From positions 1-21,063 of the forward strand of contig DAOTWP010000322.1 in assembly GCA_034435675.1 (NCBI GenBank): 21,063 nt of DNA. Reading direction: 5' to 3'. The DNA comes from DAOTWP01 sp034435675 (lineage in GTDB: Bacteria; Chloroflexota; Anaerolineae; Aggregatilineales; Phototrophicaceae). Made by a program: the position numbers and the translations under genes. Shown here one piece after another: positions 6,974 to 15,118 of the stretch; within the stretch, counting starts at the first letter, position 1; every line of letters starts with the position of its first letter. Below the pieces are notes generated by a model. It was not told where the DNA came from. It saw nothing but the letters and a program-made list of their open reading frames with translations, and did not search any database.

Positions 6974-8575
6974 GTGAACCACAACGATACCCCCAAAGCC
7001 ATTGCCACCGGAAACACCGTGCTGGGCATTGAATTCGGCTCAACTCGCATTAAGGCAGTATTGGTCGGCGCCGATCATACGCCGCTTGCCTCCGGCAGTT
7101 ACGAATGGGAAAACCGTTACGAAGACGGCATCTGGACCTACCGACTGGAAGATGTCTGGGGCGGTTTGCAGGCGTGTTACCAGCAGGTCAGCAAGGCGGT
7201 ACTTGCGACCTACAACACCCCGCTTCAGCAGATTGGCGCGATCGGCTTCAGCGCCATGATGCACGGTTATCTGGCGTTCGATGCCGGCGAGACGCTGCTG
7301 GTGCCGTTCCGTACATGGCGCAACACCACCACCGGGCAGGCAACAGCGGAACTGACCGACCTGTTCCACTTCAACATCCCGCTGCGCTGGAGCATTGCGC
7401 ATCTGCATCAGGCGCTGCTCAACAAAGAACCGCATGTCCCGCATGTTCGTTATCTGACCACACTGGCGGGCTATATCCACTGGAAACTGACCGGGCAAAA
7501 GGTGCTGGGCATCGGCGATGCGTCGGGCATGTTCCCGATTGACAGCAGCACCAATGACTTTGATGCGCGCATGATTGACCAGTACGATCAGCGGCTCAAG
7601 GCAGCGGGTATCGCGTGGACCCTGCGCGACATCCTGCCTCGCGTGCTTGTGGCAGGCGAGTCCGCAGGGGTGCTCAGCGCGGCGGGGGCAAAGCTGCTCG
7701 ACCCAACCGGGCAGTTGCAACCAGGGATTCCGCTGTGCCCGCCCGAAGGCGATGCCGGTACGGGCATGGTTGCCACCAACAGCGTCGCCGCGCGCACGGG
7801 CAATGTTTCCGCGGGGACTTCCGTTTTTGCCATGATCGTGCTGGAAAAGGATTTGTCGCAGGTTTACCCGGAGATTGACCTTGTGACCACGCCCTCCGGC
7901 AAACCTGTCGCCATGGTGCACAGCAACAACTGCACCTCCGACCTCAACGCATGGGTCGAACTGTTCCGCGAATTTACTGCCGCGCTGGGCGTCGAGCTTG
8001 AACAATCCCGGCTTTATGAACTGCTGTACCAGTTGGCGCTAACGGGTGACGCCGACGGCGGTGGACTGCTGGCTTACAACTATTTCTCAGGCGAGCATAT
8101 CACGCACCTTGAAGCAGGACGCCCGCTGTTTGTCCGCACGCCGGAAAGCCGCTTTACGCTGGCGAACTTCATGCGCGTGCATCTGTTTTCGGCGCTGGGG
8201 GCGCTGAAGATCGGGCTGGACATCCTCTTTGAACAGGAGCAAGTGCAGATTGACCGGATTCTGGGTCACGGCGGCTTCTTCAAAACAAAGGAAGTCGGGC
8301 AGCGCTTTATGGCAGCAGCGATGAACGTCCCGGTTTCAGTGATGGACAGCGCGGGCGAAGGTGGCGCATGGGGTATCGCCCTGCTTGCCGCCTATATGCG
8401 CCACAGGGCAGCCGGCGAAACACTGGAGGCATACCTCGCTGACCGGGTTTTTGCCGTGCAAAGCAGCACAACCGTAGCCCCCCAGCCGGCGGATATCACG
8501 GGCTTTGCCGCATTTATCGCACGCTATAAGCAGGGGTTGAGTATTGAACGCGCCGCGGTAGCTGCACTGCAATAA
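6974..8575 (+). CDS. araB: FGGY-family carbohydrate kinase, probable L-ribulokinase
   Basis: This cytoplasmic ATP-dependent sugar kinase most likely converts L-ribulose to L-ribulose 5-phosphate. The N-terminal FGGY domain has the phosphate-binding motif GIEFGSTRIKAVL (residues 18-30). The C-terminal domain has GNVSAGTSVFAM in the middle and GHGGFFKTKEVGQ plus SAGEGGAWGIALLAAY near the end, which form the ATP site. The length is 533 aa. The start is GTG at 6974, backed by a GAGGAG site six bases upstream. The sequence is not close to classical enterobacterial AraB as I recall it and resembles the other FGGY branch found beside araD/araA in several phyla. The substrate is therefore assigned mainly from its position directly before araD and araA. 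Confidence 0.8.
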   Translation: MNHNDTPKAIATGNTVLGIEFGSTRIKAVLVGADHTPLASGSYEWENRYEDGIWTYRLEDVWGGLQACYQQVSKAVLATYNTPLQQIGAIGFSAMMHGYLAFDAGETLLVPFRTWRNTTTGQATAELTDLFHFNIPLRWSIAHLHQALLNKEPHVPHVRYLTTLAGYIHWKLTGQKVLGIGDASGMFPIDSSTNDFDARMIDQYDQRLKAAGIAWTLRDILPRVLVAGESAGVLSAAGAKLLDPTGQLQPGIPLCPPEGDAGTGMVATNSVAARTGNVSAGTSVFAMIVLEKDLSQVYPEIDLVTTPSGKPVAMVHSNNCTSDLNAWVELFREFTAALGVELEQSRLYELLYQLALTGDADGGGLLAYNYFSGEHITHLEAGRPLFVRTPESRFTLANFMRVHLFSALGALKIGLDILFEQEQVQIDRILGHGGFFKTKEVGQRFMAAAMNVPVSVMDSAGEGGAWGIALLAAYMRHRAAGETLEAYLADRVFAVQSSTTVAPQPADITGFAAFIARYKQGLSIERAAVAALQ

Positions 8576-8613
8576 CCATGACCAGCGGCGGCAAATGACC
8601 GGGAGAATGAAGG

Positions 8614-9264
8614 ATGCTACTGCCAGACCTGCGCCGAATCGTCTGTGATCTGCACGCGGAGCTGCCCAAAAATAACCTGGTGGCGTGGACCAGCGGCAAT
8701 ATCAGCGCTCGTGACCCTGCAAGCAATCTTGTGGTCATCAAACCGAGCGGCATCCGCTTTGAAGACCTGCTGCCAGAAAACATGGTGGTCGTTAACCTCG
8801 ACGGTGAAATCGTGGAGGCGGATTACAAAGCATCATCGGACACGGCATCACACTGTTACATCTACCGGCAGATGCCGCAGGTCAACGGCATTGTGCATAC
8901 CCATTCGCGCTACGCCACCGCGTTCGCCGTCCTCGCGCGCGCAATTCCCTGTGTCACGACTGCGATGGGGGACGAATTTGGCGGACCGATTCCCTGTGGC
9001 GGCTTTGCGCTCATCGGGGGCGAGGAAATTGGCCGGGTGGTTGTTGAAACGCTGAAAGGCAGCCGCAGCCCAGCCTGCCTGCTGCAAAATCATGGGGTCT
9101 TTGCAACAGGCGCAACCGCCGAAAAAGCAGTCAAAGCGGCAGTGATGACCGAGGATAATGCCGCGATTGTCTGGACGGCATTACAGATCGGCACGCCGTT
9201 GACGCTTGCGCAGTCCGATATAGACAGGCTCTTTGAGCGTTACCAGAATGTTTACGGGCAGTAA
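8614..9264 (+). CDS. araD: L-ribulose-5-phosphate 4-epimerase
   Basis: This class II aldolase-family enzyme epimerises L-ribulose 5-phosphate to D-xylulose 5-phosphate, the last step of the bacterial arabinose pathway. It has 216 aa, slightly shorter than the 231 aa of E. coli AraD. Metal and catalytic residues are in place: GNIS (28-31), KPSG (43-46), SSDT with D76, HTH with H95 and H97, D120, QNHG with H160, and the C-terminal Y214 in the ending VYGQ. The numbering of D76, H95, H97 and D120 coincides with E. coli. The shortening falls after D120, where the loop before the third zinc ligand is reduced. The ATG follows GGGAG. The araA start codon lies 23 bases downstream of the stop. Confidence 0.93.
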   Translation: MLLPDLRRIVCDLHAELPKNNLVAWTSGNISARDPASNLVVIKPSGIRFEDLLPENMVVVNLDGEIVEADYKASSDTASHCYIYRQMPQVNGIVHTHSRYATAFAVLARAIPCVTTAMGDEFGGPIPCGGFALIGGEEIGRVVVETLKGSRSPACLLQNHGVFATGATAEKAVKAAVMTEDNAAIVWTALQIGTPLTLAQSDIDRLFERYQNVYGQ

Positions 9265-9286
9265 TTTCCCGGAAAGGCAGTTTTCG

Positions 9287-10789
9287 ATGATTGATCTGAG
9301 CAGTTATGAAGTCTGGTTTTTGACCGGCAGCCAACACTTATATGGACCAGAAACGCTGGAACAGGTGGCAGCGCATTCGCAGGAGATTGCCGCCACCCTC
9401 AATGATGCCGCCGCTATTCCGACAAAGGTCATCTTCAAGCCTGTCCTGACGACTGCTGATGAAATCTACCGAATATGCCTGGAAGCGAATGCCACCCCGC
9501 ATTGTGTGGGGGTGATCGTGTGGATGCATACATTTTCGCCAGCGCGCAACTGGATCGCCGGATTGCGGGCGTTGAGCAAACCGCTTGCCCATTTGCATAC
9601 GCAGTACAACCAGGATATTCCCTGGGCTGATATTGATATGGATTTCATGAACCTCAACCAGTCAGCACATGGGGATCGTGAGTTCGGGTTTATGGTGTCC
9701 CGGCTGCGCCTGAACCGCAAGGTTGTTGTGGGACACTGGCGCGATGCGCAAGTGCAGACGAGCCTGGGCATGTGGGCGCGAGCGGCATGTGCCTGGGCAG
9801 ATGCACAAAATGCGCGGCTGGCACGCTTTGGCGACAACATGCGCTCTGTGGCAGTCACCGAAGGCGACAAGGTCGAAGCGCAAATCCGGCTGGGGTATCA
9901 GGTCTTTGGCTATGGGGTGGGCGACCTTGTAGCACGGGTCAACGCGGTGACCGAACAGGAGCTTGCCGCGCTGCTTGACGAGTATGAGTCGTGCTACACC
10001 ATGACAGCGGATTTGCGCAAAGGCGGCGCACGGCACGCCTCTGTTCGCGATGCAGCACGCATCGAAATCGGGATGCGCCATTTTCTAACAACCGGCGGCT
10101 TTACAGCCTTCACCACGACGTTTGAAGACTTGCATGGACTGACGCAGCTGCCCGGCTTGGCGGTGCAGCGCCTGATGGCGGATGGTTATGGCTTTGGCGG
10201 GGAAGGCGACTGGAAAACGGCAGCGCTGCTGCGCGCAATGAAAGTCATGGCTGCCGGTCTGCAAGGGGGCACCTCTTTCATGGAGGATTACACCTATCAC
10301 CTTGACCTGTCCGGGCAGAAAGTGCTGGGGGCGCACATGCTGGAAATCTGCCCGACGATTGCCAGCGCTAAACCCCGCCTCGAAGTGCATCCTCTGGGGA
10401 TTGGCGGCAAGGCAGATCCGGCACGGCTGGTGTTCGATACGGCTCCGGGGGCAGCAATCAATGCATCGCTGGTGGATATGGGCAATCGCTTCCGGCTGAT
10501 TGTCAATACTGTGGATGTGGTTGCCGCCGACGAGCCCATGCCCAAACTCCCGGTTGCGCGTGCGTTATGGATTCCGCAGCCTGATTTGAAGCTGGGCGCA
10601 GCGGCGTGGATTTATGCCGGCGGCGCGCATCATACGGGTTTCAGCCAGTCGTTGACAGCGGAGCATATGGCAGATTTCGCGCAGATTGCCGGAATCGAAT
10701 ATCTGCCCATTGACCAAACCACGACACTGCACGGGTTCCAGAATGAACTGCGCTGGAATGAAGTGTATTACATGCTGGCAAAAAGCTGA
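9287..10789 (+). CDS. araA: L-arabinose isomerase
   Basis: This enzyme converts L-arabinose to L-ribulose using a Mn2+-type active site. From ATG 9287 the protein has 500 aa, the same as E. coli AraA. The expected active-site residues are present at matching positions: E306 (FGGEGDWK), E333 (FMEDYTYH), H350 (GAHMLE) and H449 (GGAHHTGFS). The start EVWFLTGSQHLYG is the family's typical N-terminus. A GGAAAGG site (9271-9277) precedes ATG 9287. An in-frame TTG at 9233 would overlap araD and is rejected. It is followed after 17 bases by the ATPase gene of the second importer, so metabolism and transport share one transcript. Confidence 0.97.
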   Translation: MIDLSSYEVWFLTGSQHLYGPETLEQVAAHSQEIAATLNDAAAIPTKVIFKPVLTTADEIYRICLEANATPHCVGVIVWMHTFSPARNWIAGLRALSKPLAHLHTQYNQDIPWADIDMDFMNLNQSAHGDREFGFMVSRLRLNRKVVVGHWRDAQVQTSLGMWARAACAWADAQNARLARFGDNMRSVAVTEGDKVEAQIRLGYQVFGYGVGDLVARVNAVTEQELAALLDEYESCYTMTADLRKGGARHASVRDAARIEIGMRHFLTTGGFTAFTTTFEDLHGLTQLPGLAVQRLMADGYGFGGEGDWKTAALLRAMKVMAAGLQGGTSFMEDYTYHLDLSGQKVLGAHMLEICPTIASAKPRLEVHPLGIGGKADPARLVFDTAPGAAINASLVDMGNRFRLIVNTVDVVAADEPMPKLPVARALWIPQPDLKLGAAAWIYAGGAHHTGFSQSLTAEHMADFAQIAGIEYLPIDQTTTLHGFQNELRWNEVYYMLAKS

Positions 10790-10806
10790 TCAGTGAGCGT
10801 AGTGCC

Positions 10807-12345
10807 ATGACCGATGACGTTGTACAGCAGGAATTTATCCTTGATGTCCAGGCAGTGACCAAACGGTTCCCCGGCGTTCTGGCGTTAAAAGGGGTAGACC
10901 TGCAGGTGAAAGCCGGAGAAGTGCATGCCGTTGTCGGGGAAAATGGTGCCGGCAAATCAACCCTGATGAAGATTCTTTCGGGGGTGTATCAAGCCAACGA
11001 GGGCAGAATCGTATTCAAAGGGTCAGAGGTTGCCTTCACCAACCCGCGCCAGGCGCAGGCAGCGGGCATCATGACCATCTATCAGGAACTCGTGCAGATT
11101 CCTTTGCTGACTGTCATGGAGAATATTTTCCTCGGCAGCGAAATCATGCGGGGTCCGTTTATTGATTGGGGCGAAATGCGGCGGCAGTCACAGGCGCTGC
11201 TGGATCGCCTGCGGCTGGACGTAGACCCACGCGACAAATTGATTGACCTGGGCGTGGGGCAGGCGCAGATGATTGAGGTTGCCAAAGCGCTGCATCACAA
11301 AGCCGATCTGATCATCATGGATGAACCAACCGCCGCCCTGGGCATGCATGAGATTGAGAACCTGTTCGGCATCATTCGTGAACTTAAGGCGAGTGGTGTC
11401 GCGGTGATCTATATCAGTCACCACCTTGAAGAAACCTTCGAGATTTGTGACACCATCACCATTTTGCGCGACGGGCAGCATATCAGCACGCAGCCCTCGG
11501 CAGCACTGGACATGGATGAACTCATCCGCCTGATGGTTGGACGGGACCTCAAACAGAAGTTTCCTAAAGTCGCGGCACAGCGCGCCGATGAGGTGCTGCG
11601 TGTTGAAGGGCTGAACCAGGGCAATCGTTTAAGGGACATCAGCTTCACTGCGCATAAAGGCGAAGTGTTGGGCGTGGCAGGCTTGGTTGGTGCCGGGCGT
11701 ACAGAACTGCTCCGGGCTGTCTTTGGGGCAGACCCCATTGACAGCGGGGCTATTTATGTTGAAGGCAGGAAAATCAGCGTACACAGCCCGCAGGATGCGA
11801 TTAACAACGGGCTGGCGCTGCTCACCGAAGACCGCAAGCGACAGGGCTTAATGCTGCATCGTCCAACGCGGGAAAATATCACGATTACCGCGCTGGGGTC
11901 GCTGGTAAAAAGACTGTTCATTGACCGCAAAACCGAGCGTGCGGTTGCGAACCGCTATGTCGCGAGCCTTGATATTAAGCTCGCCGACCTTGAACAGCTC
12001 GTCCAGAACTTATCCGGTGGCAATCAACAGAAGGTCGTGCTCAGCAAGTGGATGGCGGTGCACCCCAAAGTGCTCCTGTTTGATGAACCCACACGGGGCA
12101 TTGATGTCGGCACAAAGGTCGAAATCTACAAGCTCATCAACGACTTTGTGGCGCAGGGCGGGGCGGTCATGATGGTCAGCAGTGAACTGCCGGAGGTGCT
12201 GGGGATGAGTGACCGCATTATGGTCATTCATCAGGGGCGCGTGGCAGGGATCCTGGACCGCGAAGATGCTACGCAGGAAAAAGTGATGGAATTGGCGACT
12301 GGCACACAGGATGTTTCTTTTGAGGAGGTCCTTTCGCAGCATTGA
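10807..12345 (+). CDS. Sugar ABC transporter ATP-binding protein (second importer)
   Basis: This double-domain ATPase belongs to the MglA/AraG/RbsA/XylG family and powers the second importer. Domain one has Walker A GENGAGKST (44-52), YQEL Q-loop, signature-like LGVGQAQMIEVAKAL and Walker B LIIMDEPTAALG. Domain two has LTEDRKRQG, LSGGNQQK and LLFDEPTRGIDVG, with the degenerate Walker A GLVGAGRTE normal for this family. The length of 512 aa is typical. The start ATG 10807 lies 17 bases after the araA stop, with only a weak ribosome site, suggesting re-initiation. The sequence differs clearly from the YtfR-type ATPase in this window, so this is not a recent duplication. Placement directly behind araA suggests a pentose such as L-arabinose as substrate, which is inference. 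Confidence 0.92.
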   Translation: MTDDVVQQEFILDVQAVTKRFPGVLALKGVDLQVKAGEVHAVVGENGAGKSTLMKILSGVYQANEGRIVFKGSEVAFTNPRQAQAAGIMTIYQELVQIPLLTVMENIFLGSEIMRGPFIDWGEMRRQSQALLDRLRLDVDPRDKLIDLGVGQAQMIEVAKALHHKADLIIMDEPTAALGMHEIENLFGIIRELKASGVAVIYISHHLEETFEICDTITILRDGQHISTQPSAALDMDELIRLMVGRDLKQKFPKVAAQRADEVLRVEGLNQGNRLRDISFTAHKGEVLGVAGLVGAGRTELLRAVFGADPIDSGAIYVEGRKISVHSPQDAINNGLALLTEDRKRQGLMLHRPTRENITITALGSLVKRLFIDRKTERAVANRYVASLDIKLADLEQLVQNLSGGNQQKVVLSKWMAVHPKVLLFDEPTRGIDVGTKVEIYKLINDFVAQGGAVMMVSSELPEVLGMSDRIMVIHQGRVAGILDREDATQEKVMELATGTQDVSFEEVLSQH

Positions 12346-12384
12346 CGTAATGATTGCAGCTAGATTTTCTTGAGGGAGCTGTTT

Positions 12385-13440
12385 ATGACTCAGACAACGA
12401 AACTCAATAGAGGTCAAAACCCGCTGGCGCTACCCGGTCAGCTCGTCAGCAATGCGGGCGCTTTTCTGGTCTTCCTATTGATGTTTATTGTTTTGTGGAT
12501 TCTTGCCCCAGCCTTTCGTTCGCCAACCAGTATTGGGCTGCTCATGCTGGAAGCAGCGGCGATTGCCATCGTCAGCGCCGGGCAAACCTTCGTCATCATG
12601 ATCGGCGGTATTGACCTCTCGGTTGAGGCGATGGTGTCGTTTTCAGGCGTGATTGCAGCAATCCTCATTGCAGGTTCCGCCGAGGCAGCCGGGCAAATTG
12701 CGAATGGTATTCCCGCCTACCAGGCAATTGCGATTGCCATTGCTGCCGGGTTGGCAATCGGGCTGTTTCAGGGTGCCTTGATCACCTGGTTTCGCATGAA
12801 TCCCCTGATTGTGACGCTCGGATTTCGCAGTATTTTGCTGGGGGTGTCGCTGGTCCTGACCAACGGCGCAGGCATTAACATCCGCCGCGAAGGCATTCTG
12901 GATGTGATGACAATGCGCATCGAGCTTGTTGAGCGCTGGAATTTGCCCATGCCGTTTGTGATCGCTTTTGTCATCTTTTTCATTTCGTGGGTAATCCTGA
13001 GGCACACCCGTTTTGGGCGCTACACCTATGCAATGGGGGGTAACGGGGAAGAAGCCTCGCGGTTGTCGGGCATCAATGTCAATCGCGTCAAGATCTGGAT
13101 TTATGGCATCAGCGGTCTGCTTGCCGCTATTGCTGGTGTCATCGTTATGGCGCGGCTGCGTTCCGGCGCATACCAGAACGGCACGAATCTGACCTTGGTT
13201 TCTGTTGCGGCGGTGGTTATCGGCGGCACGCCGCTGACCGGCGGCAAAGGCGGCGTATGGGGGACCATGGCAGGCGTTTTTATTATTCGTATTGTGGAAC
13301 AAAGTATCGTCTATTTAAGTCTGCCCTCAAATTCACGTGAGATTGTTCTCGGTGTGATTATTGTCATTGCGGTGTTCCTCGATGTCGTGCGTCAGGGCGA
13401 AATCCCCTGGCTGCGCTTTGGGCGCAGTGGCGGGACATAA
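12385..13440 (+). CDS. Sugar ABC transporter permease (second importer)
   Basis: This inner-membrane permease of the AraH/RbsC/XylH type (BPD_transp_2) has 351 aa. After a short polar tail come hydrophobic helices with the motif GQTFVIMIGGIDLSVEAMVSFSG, the cytoplasmic RHTRFGRYTYAMGGN segment, and VIGGTPLTGGKGGVWGT near the C-terminus. The ATG at 12385 follows GAGGGAG; an in-frame TTG at 12370 would remove that site from its role. It is the only permease gene of this importer, so it probably works as a homodimer, unlike the paired YtfT/YjfF permeases upstream. A hairpin lies between it and the binding-protein gene. Confidence 0.92.
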   Translation: MTQTTKLNRGQNPLALPGQLVSNAGAFLVFLLMFIVLWILAPAFRSPTSIGLLMLEAAAIAIVSAGQTFVIMIGGIDLSVEAMVSFSGVIAAILIAGSAEAAGQIANGIPAYQAIAIAIAAGLAIGLFQGALITWFRMNPLIVTLGFRSILLGVSLVLTNGAGINIRREGILDVMTMRIELVERWNLPMPFVIAFVIFFISWVILRHTRFGRYTYAMGGNGEEASRLSGINVNRVKIWIYGISGLLAAIAGVIVMARLRSGAYQNGTNLTLVSVAAVVIGGTPLTGGKGGVWGTMAGVFIIRIVEQSIVYLSLPSNSREIVLGVIIVIAVFLDVVRQGEIPWLRFGRSGGT

Positions 13441-13461
13441 CGCCACAGTGAGGTGTTTGAT

Positions 13462-13481
13462 CTCCGTCAGTTCTGATGGAG
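13462..13481 (+). promoter_or_regulatory. Intercistronic hairpin before the second binding-protein gene
   Basis: CTCCGTCAG (13462-13470) pairs with CTGATGGAG (13473-13481) with one G-T wobble, effectively an 8-bp stem capped by GTTC. No T-tract follows. It may be an RNA processing or stabilising element that lets the downstream binding-protein message outlast the permease part. Confidence 0.45.
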
Positions 13482-13524
13482 CGAAAACAAAGTGTGTTTA
13501 GGCAAGGATAGGAGCAGAGGAAAA

Positions 13525-14604
13525 ATGAAGAAATATAGATTTTTGCTGCTGGTGATCGTGCTGGCTTTTGCGGCGATGTCCATCACCACCTCATTCGCAC
13601 AGGACGAAACCCACTATGTCGGCTTCGTTCCACCTGCCCTGACCAGCCCGTTCCACGTGGCAATGGTTGAGGGTGCAACGGCACGCGCAGAAGAACTGGG
13701 GTGGACGCTGGAAGTACAGGCGCCCGCCAGTGAGGGGGACTTTGCGGCGTTTGTGGCTACCGTAGAGCAGATGCTGGAGCTGGGCGTCGAAGCGATCAGC
13801 ATCAACCCCATCGGGACTGATTCCGCGATTACGGCGGTGCTTTCCGCCAATGAACGCGGGGTGCCGATTCTGGCGCACAACTTCATCACGCCTTTCGACG
13901 AAGGTGAAGTGGCAACGTACATCGGTTATGACCAGTGGGGCGGGGCAGAAGCGCTCGCGGCACATACCTGTGAACTGATTGCAGGCAAGTACGACAGCAC
14001 AGCGGCAGAAACCACTGGCAAAGTCTTCATTCTGGAAGGCATTGACAGCATCTTCTCGCACCGCCGCACAGAGGGCTTCCTTGCCGGGCTTGAGCACAAC
14101 TGCCCGAATGTGGAAGTCGTCGGTTCACAGAGCGCGGAATGGCTGCGCACACGCGGGCAGGAAGTTGCCGCGATTGCCTTGCAGCAGAACCCGGACATTG
14201 ATGTCTTCTATGGCAACAGCGACGAAATGGCGATTGGCGCCGCGCTCGCCGCGCAGGACCTCGGTCTGGTCATCAACGAAGACTTCTTTGCCGTAGGCAT
14301 TGACGGCAATCAGCCAACCCTCGACCTGCTGGCAGATGGCGAATTCAGCGCGACTCTTGGCGTTGATCCCTTCCGCATGGGTGTTGCGGTGATTGATGCG
14401 ATGGCAGCGATCTTCGCGGGCGAGGAAGTGCCCCAGATCACCCTGACACCGTCTGTTGTTGTCACACCGGATAATCTCGAAGCGTATCTCGCTGGCGACC
14501 TGTGGACTGCGCCTATTCCGGGCTTCCCCGAGTTTGACAACGGCGAGCCGACGGTTCCAATGGATATGGACATGGAAGCCACCGAAGAAGCATCGGGCGG
14601 TTGA
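13525..14604 (+). CDS. Sugar ABC transporter substrate-binding protein (second importer)
   Basis: This secreted binding protein of the periplasmic-binding protein 1/LacI-like sugar family has 359 aa. It starts with a signal peptide, KKYR then a long hydrophobic stretch, with likely cleavage after A25 (SFA/QDE) and no lipobox. The mature protein begins YVGFVPPALTSPFH, has the INPIGTDS and GVPILAHN segments of lobe one, and YGNSDEMAIGAALAA with FFAVGIDGN in lobe two. The C-terminus is extended and acidic (PMDMDMEATEEASGG), a linker-like tail of a kind common in Chloroflexota exported proteins. ATG 13525 follows GGAG and GAGG sites; the in-frame GTG 13492 would precede the signal peptide and is rejected. 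The ligand is probably a pentose, by context only. Confidence 0.9.
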   Translation: MKKYRFLLLVIVLAFAAMSITTSFAQDETHYVGFVPPALTSPFHVAMVEGATARAEELGWTLEVQAPASEGDFAAFVATVEQMLELGVEAISINPIGTDSAITAVLSANERGVPILAHNFITPFDEGEVATYIGYDQWGGAEALAAHTCELIAGKYDSTAAETTGKVFILEGIDSIFSHRRTEGFLAGLEHNCPNVEVVGSQSAEWLRTRGQEVAAIALQQNPDIDVFYGNSDEMAIGAALAAQDLGLVINEDFFAVGIDGNQPTLDLLADGEFSATLGVDPFRMGVAVIDAMAAIFAGEEVPQITLTPSVVVTPDNLEAYLAGDLWTAPIPGFPEFDNGEPTVPMDMDMEATEEASGG

Positions 14605-14611
14605 GCAGCGT

Positions 14612-14697
14612 GCTTCACACAACTGTGTAAGCCGGTGCAATCATCCGCGCAGAGCCGGGCACAACCGCTGAGCAGGACGAGTCGTTAAGCGATTCGT
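14612..14697 (+). repeat. Two short inverted repeats after the binding-protein stop codon
   Basis: GCTTCACAC and GTGTAAGC (14612-14632) pair with one bulged C. ACGAGTCGT and GCGATTCGT (14677-14697) pair over about 9 bp, with wobbles, around a 3-base loop. Neither has a T-tract. They lie in the 3' untranslated part of the message and may protect it from decay. Confidence 0.4.
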
Positions 14698-14721
14698 GTT
14701 GACCCAGAAGTGTACCCTGGA

Positions 14722-14761
14722 ATTTCCCGAAGCCCGCAGCACCACACGAGCTTCGGGAAAT
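14722..14761 (+). repeat. Perfect 12-bp inverted repeat
   Basis: ATTTCCCGAAGC (14722-14733) and GCTTCGGGAAAT (14750-14761) are exact complements around a 16-base loop. There is no T-tract after it, so it is not a classic terminator by itself. It stands just before the terminator at 14775 and may be a processing or stability hairpin, or a protein-binding site. Confidence 0.6.
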
Positions 14762-14774
14762 GAACACTCTGATT

Positions 14775-14813
14775 GCGCACTTCACGATTTGACGATTGTG
14801 AGGTGCGTTTTTT
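14775..14813 (+). terminator. Intrinsic terminator of the arabinose operon
   Basis: A 14-bp stem (14775-14788 with 14795-14808, three wobbles) encloses a 6-base loop (TTGACG). It runs into six T residues (14808-14813). It lies about 170 bases after the second binding-protein gene and is the first strong rho-independent terminator after it, so it probably ends the araB-to-binding-protein transcript. Confidence 0.85.
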
Positions 14814-14893
14814 CTTTGCGCCCACGATCTTCTGGATAAACCAATTAGAAAACGCCTGATGCAGGGGGCGGTCTCCGTGCCGCTCCGTGTCGG

Positions 14894-15021
14894 GCGCACA
14901 GCCCCTACGATTGGGCGTCTGCTATCCATTAGCATCGCTCAGCATCGCTCCCCGCCAGTGGTAAGCACCGTGATGTCGCTGCCGCTGACTAGTCGCCGCC
15001 CAATCGCCTGGCTGCCTGCGC
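14894..15021. ncRNA. Long foldable element of unknown function
   Basis: CGATTGGGCG (14908-14917) and CGCCCAATCG (14997-15006) are perfect 10-bp complements. The pairing continues outward: CAGCC (14899-14903) with GGCTG (15010-15014), then GCGCA (14894-14898) with TGCGC (15017-15021), across a small internal loop and a CC bulge. This makes about 20 bp closing a 79-base interior. The interior has hairpins of its own: GCTA/TAGC at 14921-14933, and CATCGC with GTGATG around 14943-14975. It may be a structured RNA, a DNA cruciform or a relic of a repeat element. It lies upstream of the predicted fdhA promoter, which argues against a simple riboswitch for that start site. Confidence 0.35.
14931..14950. 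repeat. Tandem duplication of AGCATCGCTC
   Basis: The 10-mer AGCATCGCTC occurs twice head to tail (14931-14940 and 14941-14950). It lies inside the large foldable element and looks like a small slippage duplication. Confidence 0.8.
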
Positions 15022-15058
15022 GTCGTCCAGTCCTCAGCCTGTGCCCTACCGCCAGCGT

Positions 15059-15086
15059 TTGACAGGCATCTAAACCCCGGTAGAAT
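15059..15086 (+). promoter_or_regulatory. Promoter of the formate dehydrogenase operon
   Basis: TTGACA (15059-15064) is a perfect -35 box. TAGAAT (15081-15086), after a 16-base spacer, matches five of six positions of the -10 consensus. Transcription would start near 15093, leaving a leader of about 26 bases before ATG 15119. No clear activator or repressor dyad overlaps it. Confidence 0.7.
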
Positions 15087-15118
15087 AAAGATAAAGATAG
15101 TTATTGAAAAGATTGTCT

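Larger units (their letters stand above)
14605..15118. other. Intergenic region between the sugar and formate operons
   Basis: No gene is supported in these roughly 510 bases. The left part carries successive inverted repeats and ends with an intrinsic terminator (14775-14813). The middle (14860-15025) is GC-rich, contains a tandem duplication of AGCATCGCTC (14931-14950) and a long foldable stem (14894-15021). The right part carries a near-consensus promoter (15059-15086) for the formate dehydrogenase genes. Confidence 0.7.
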
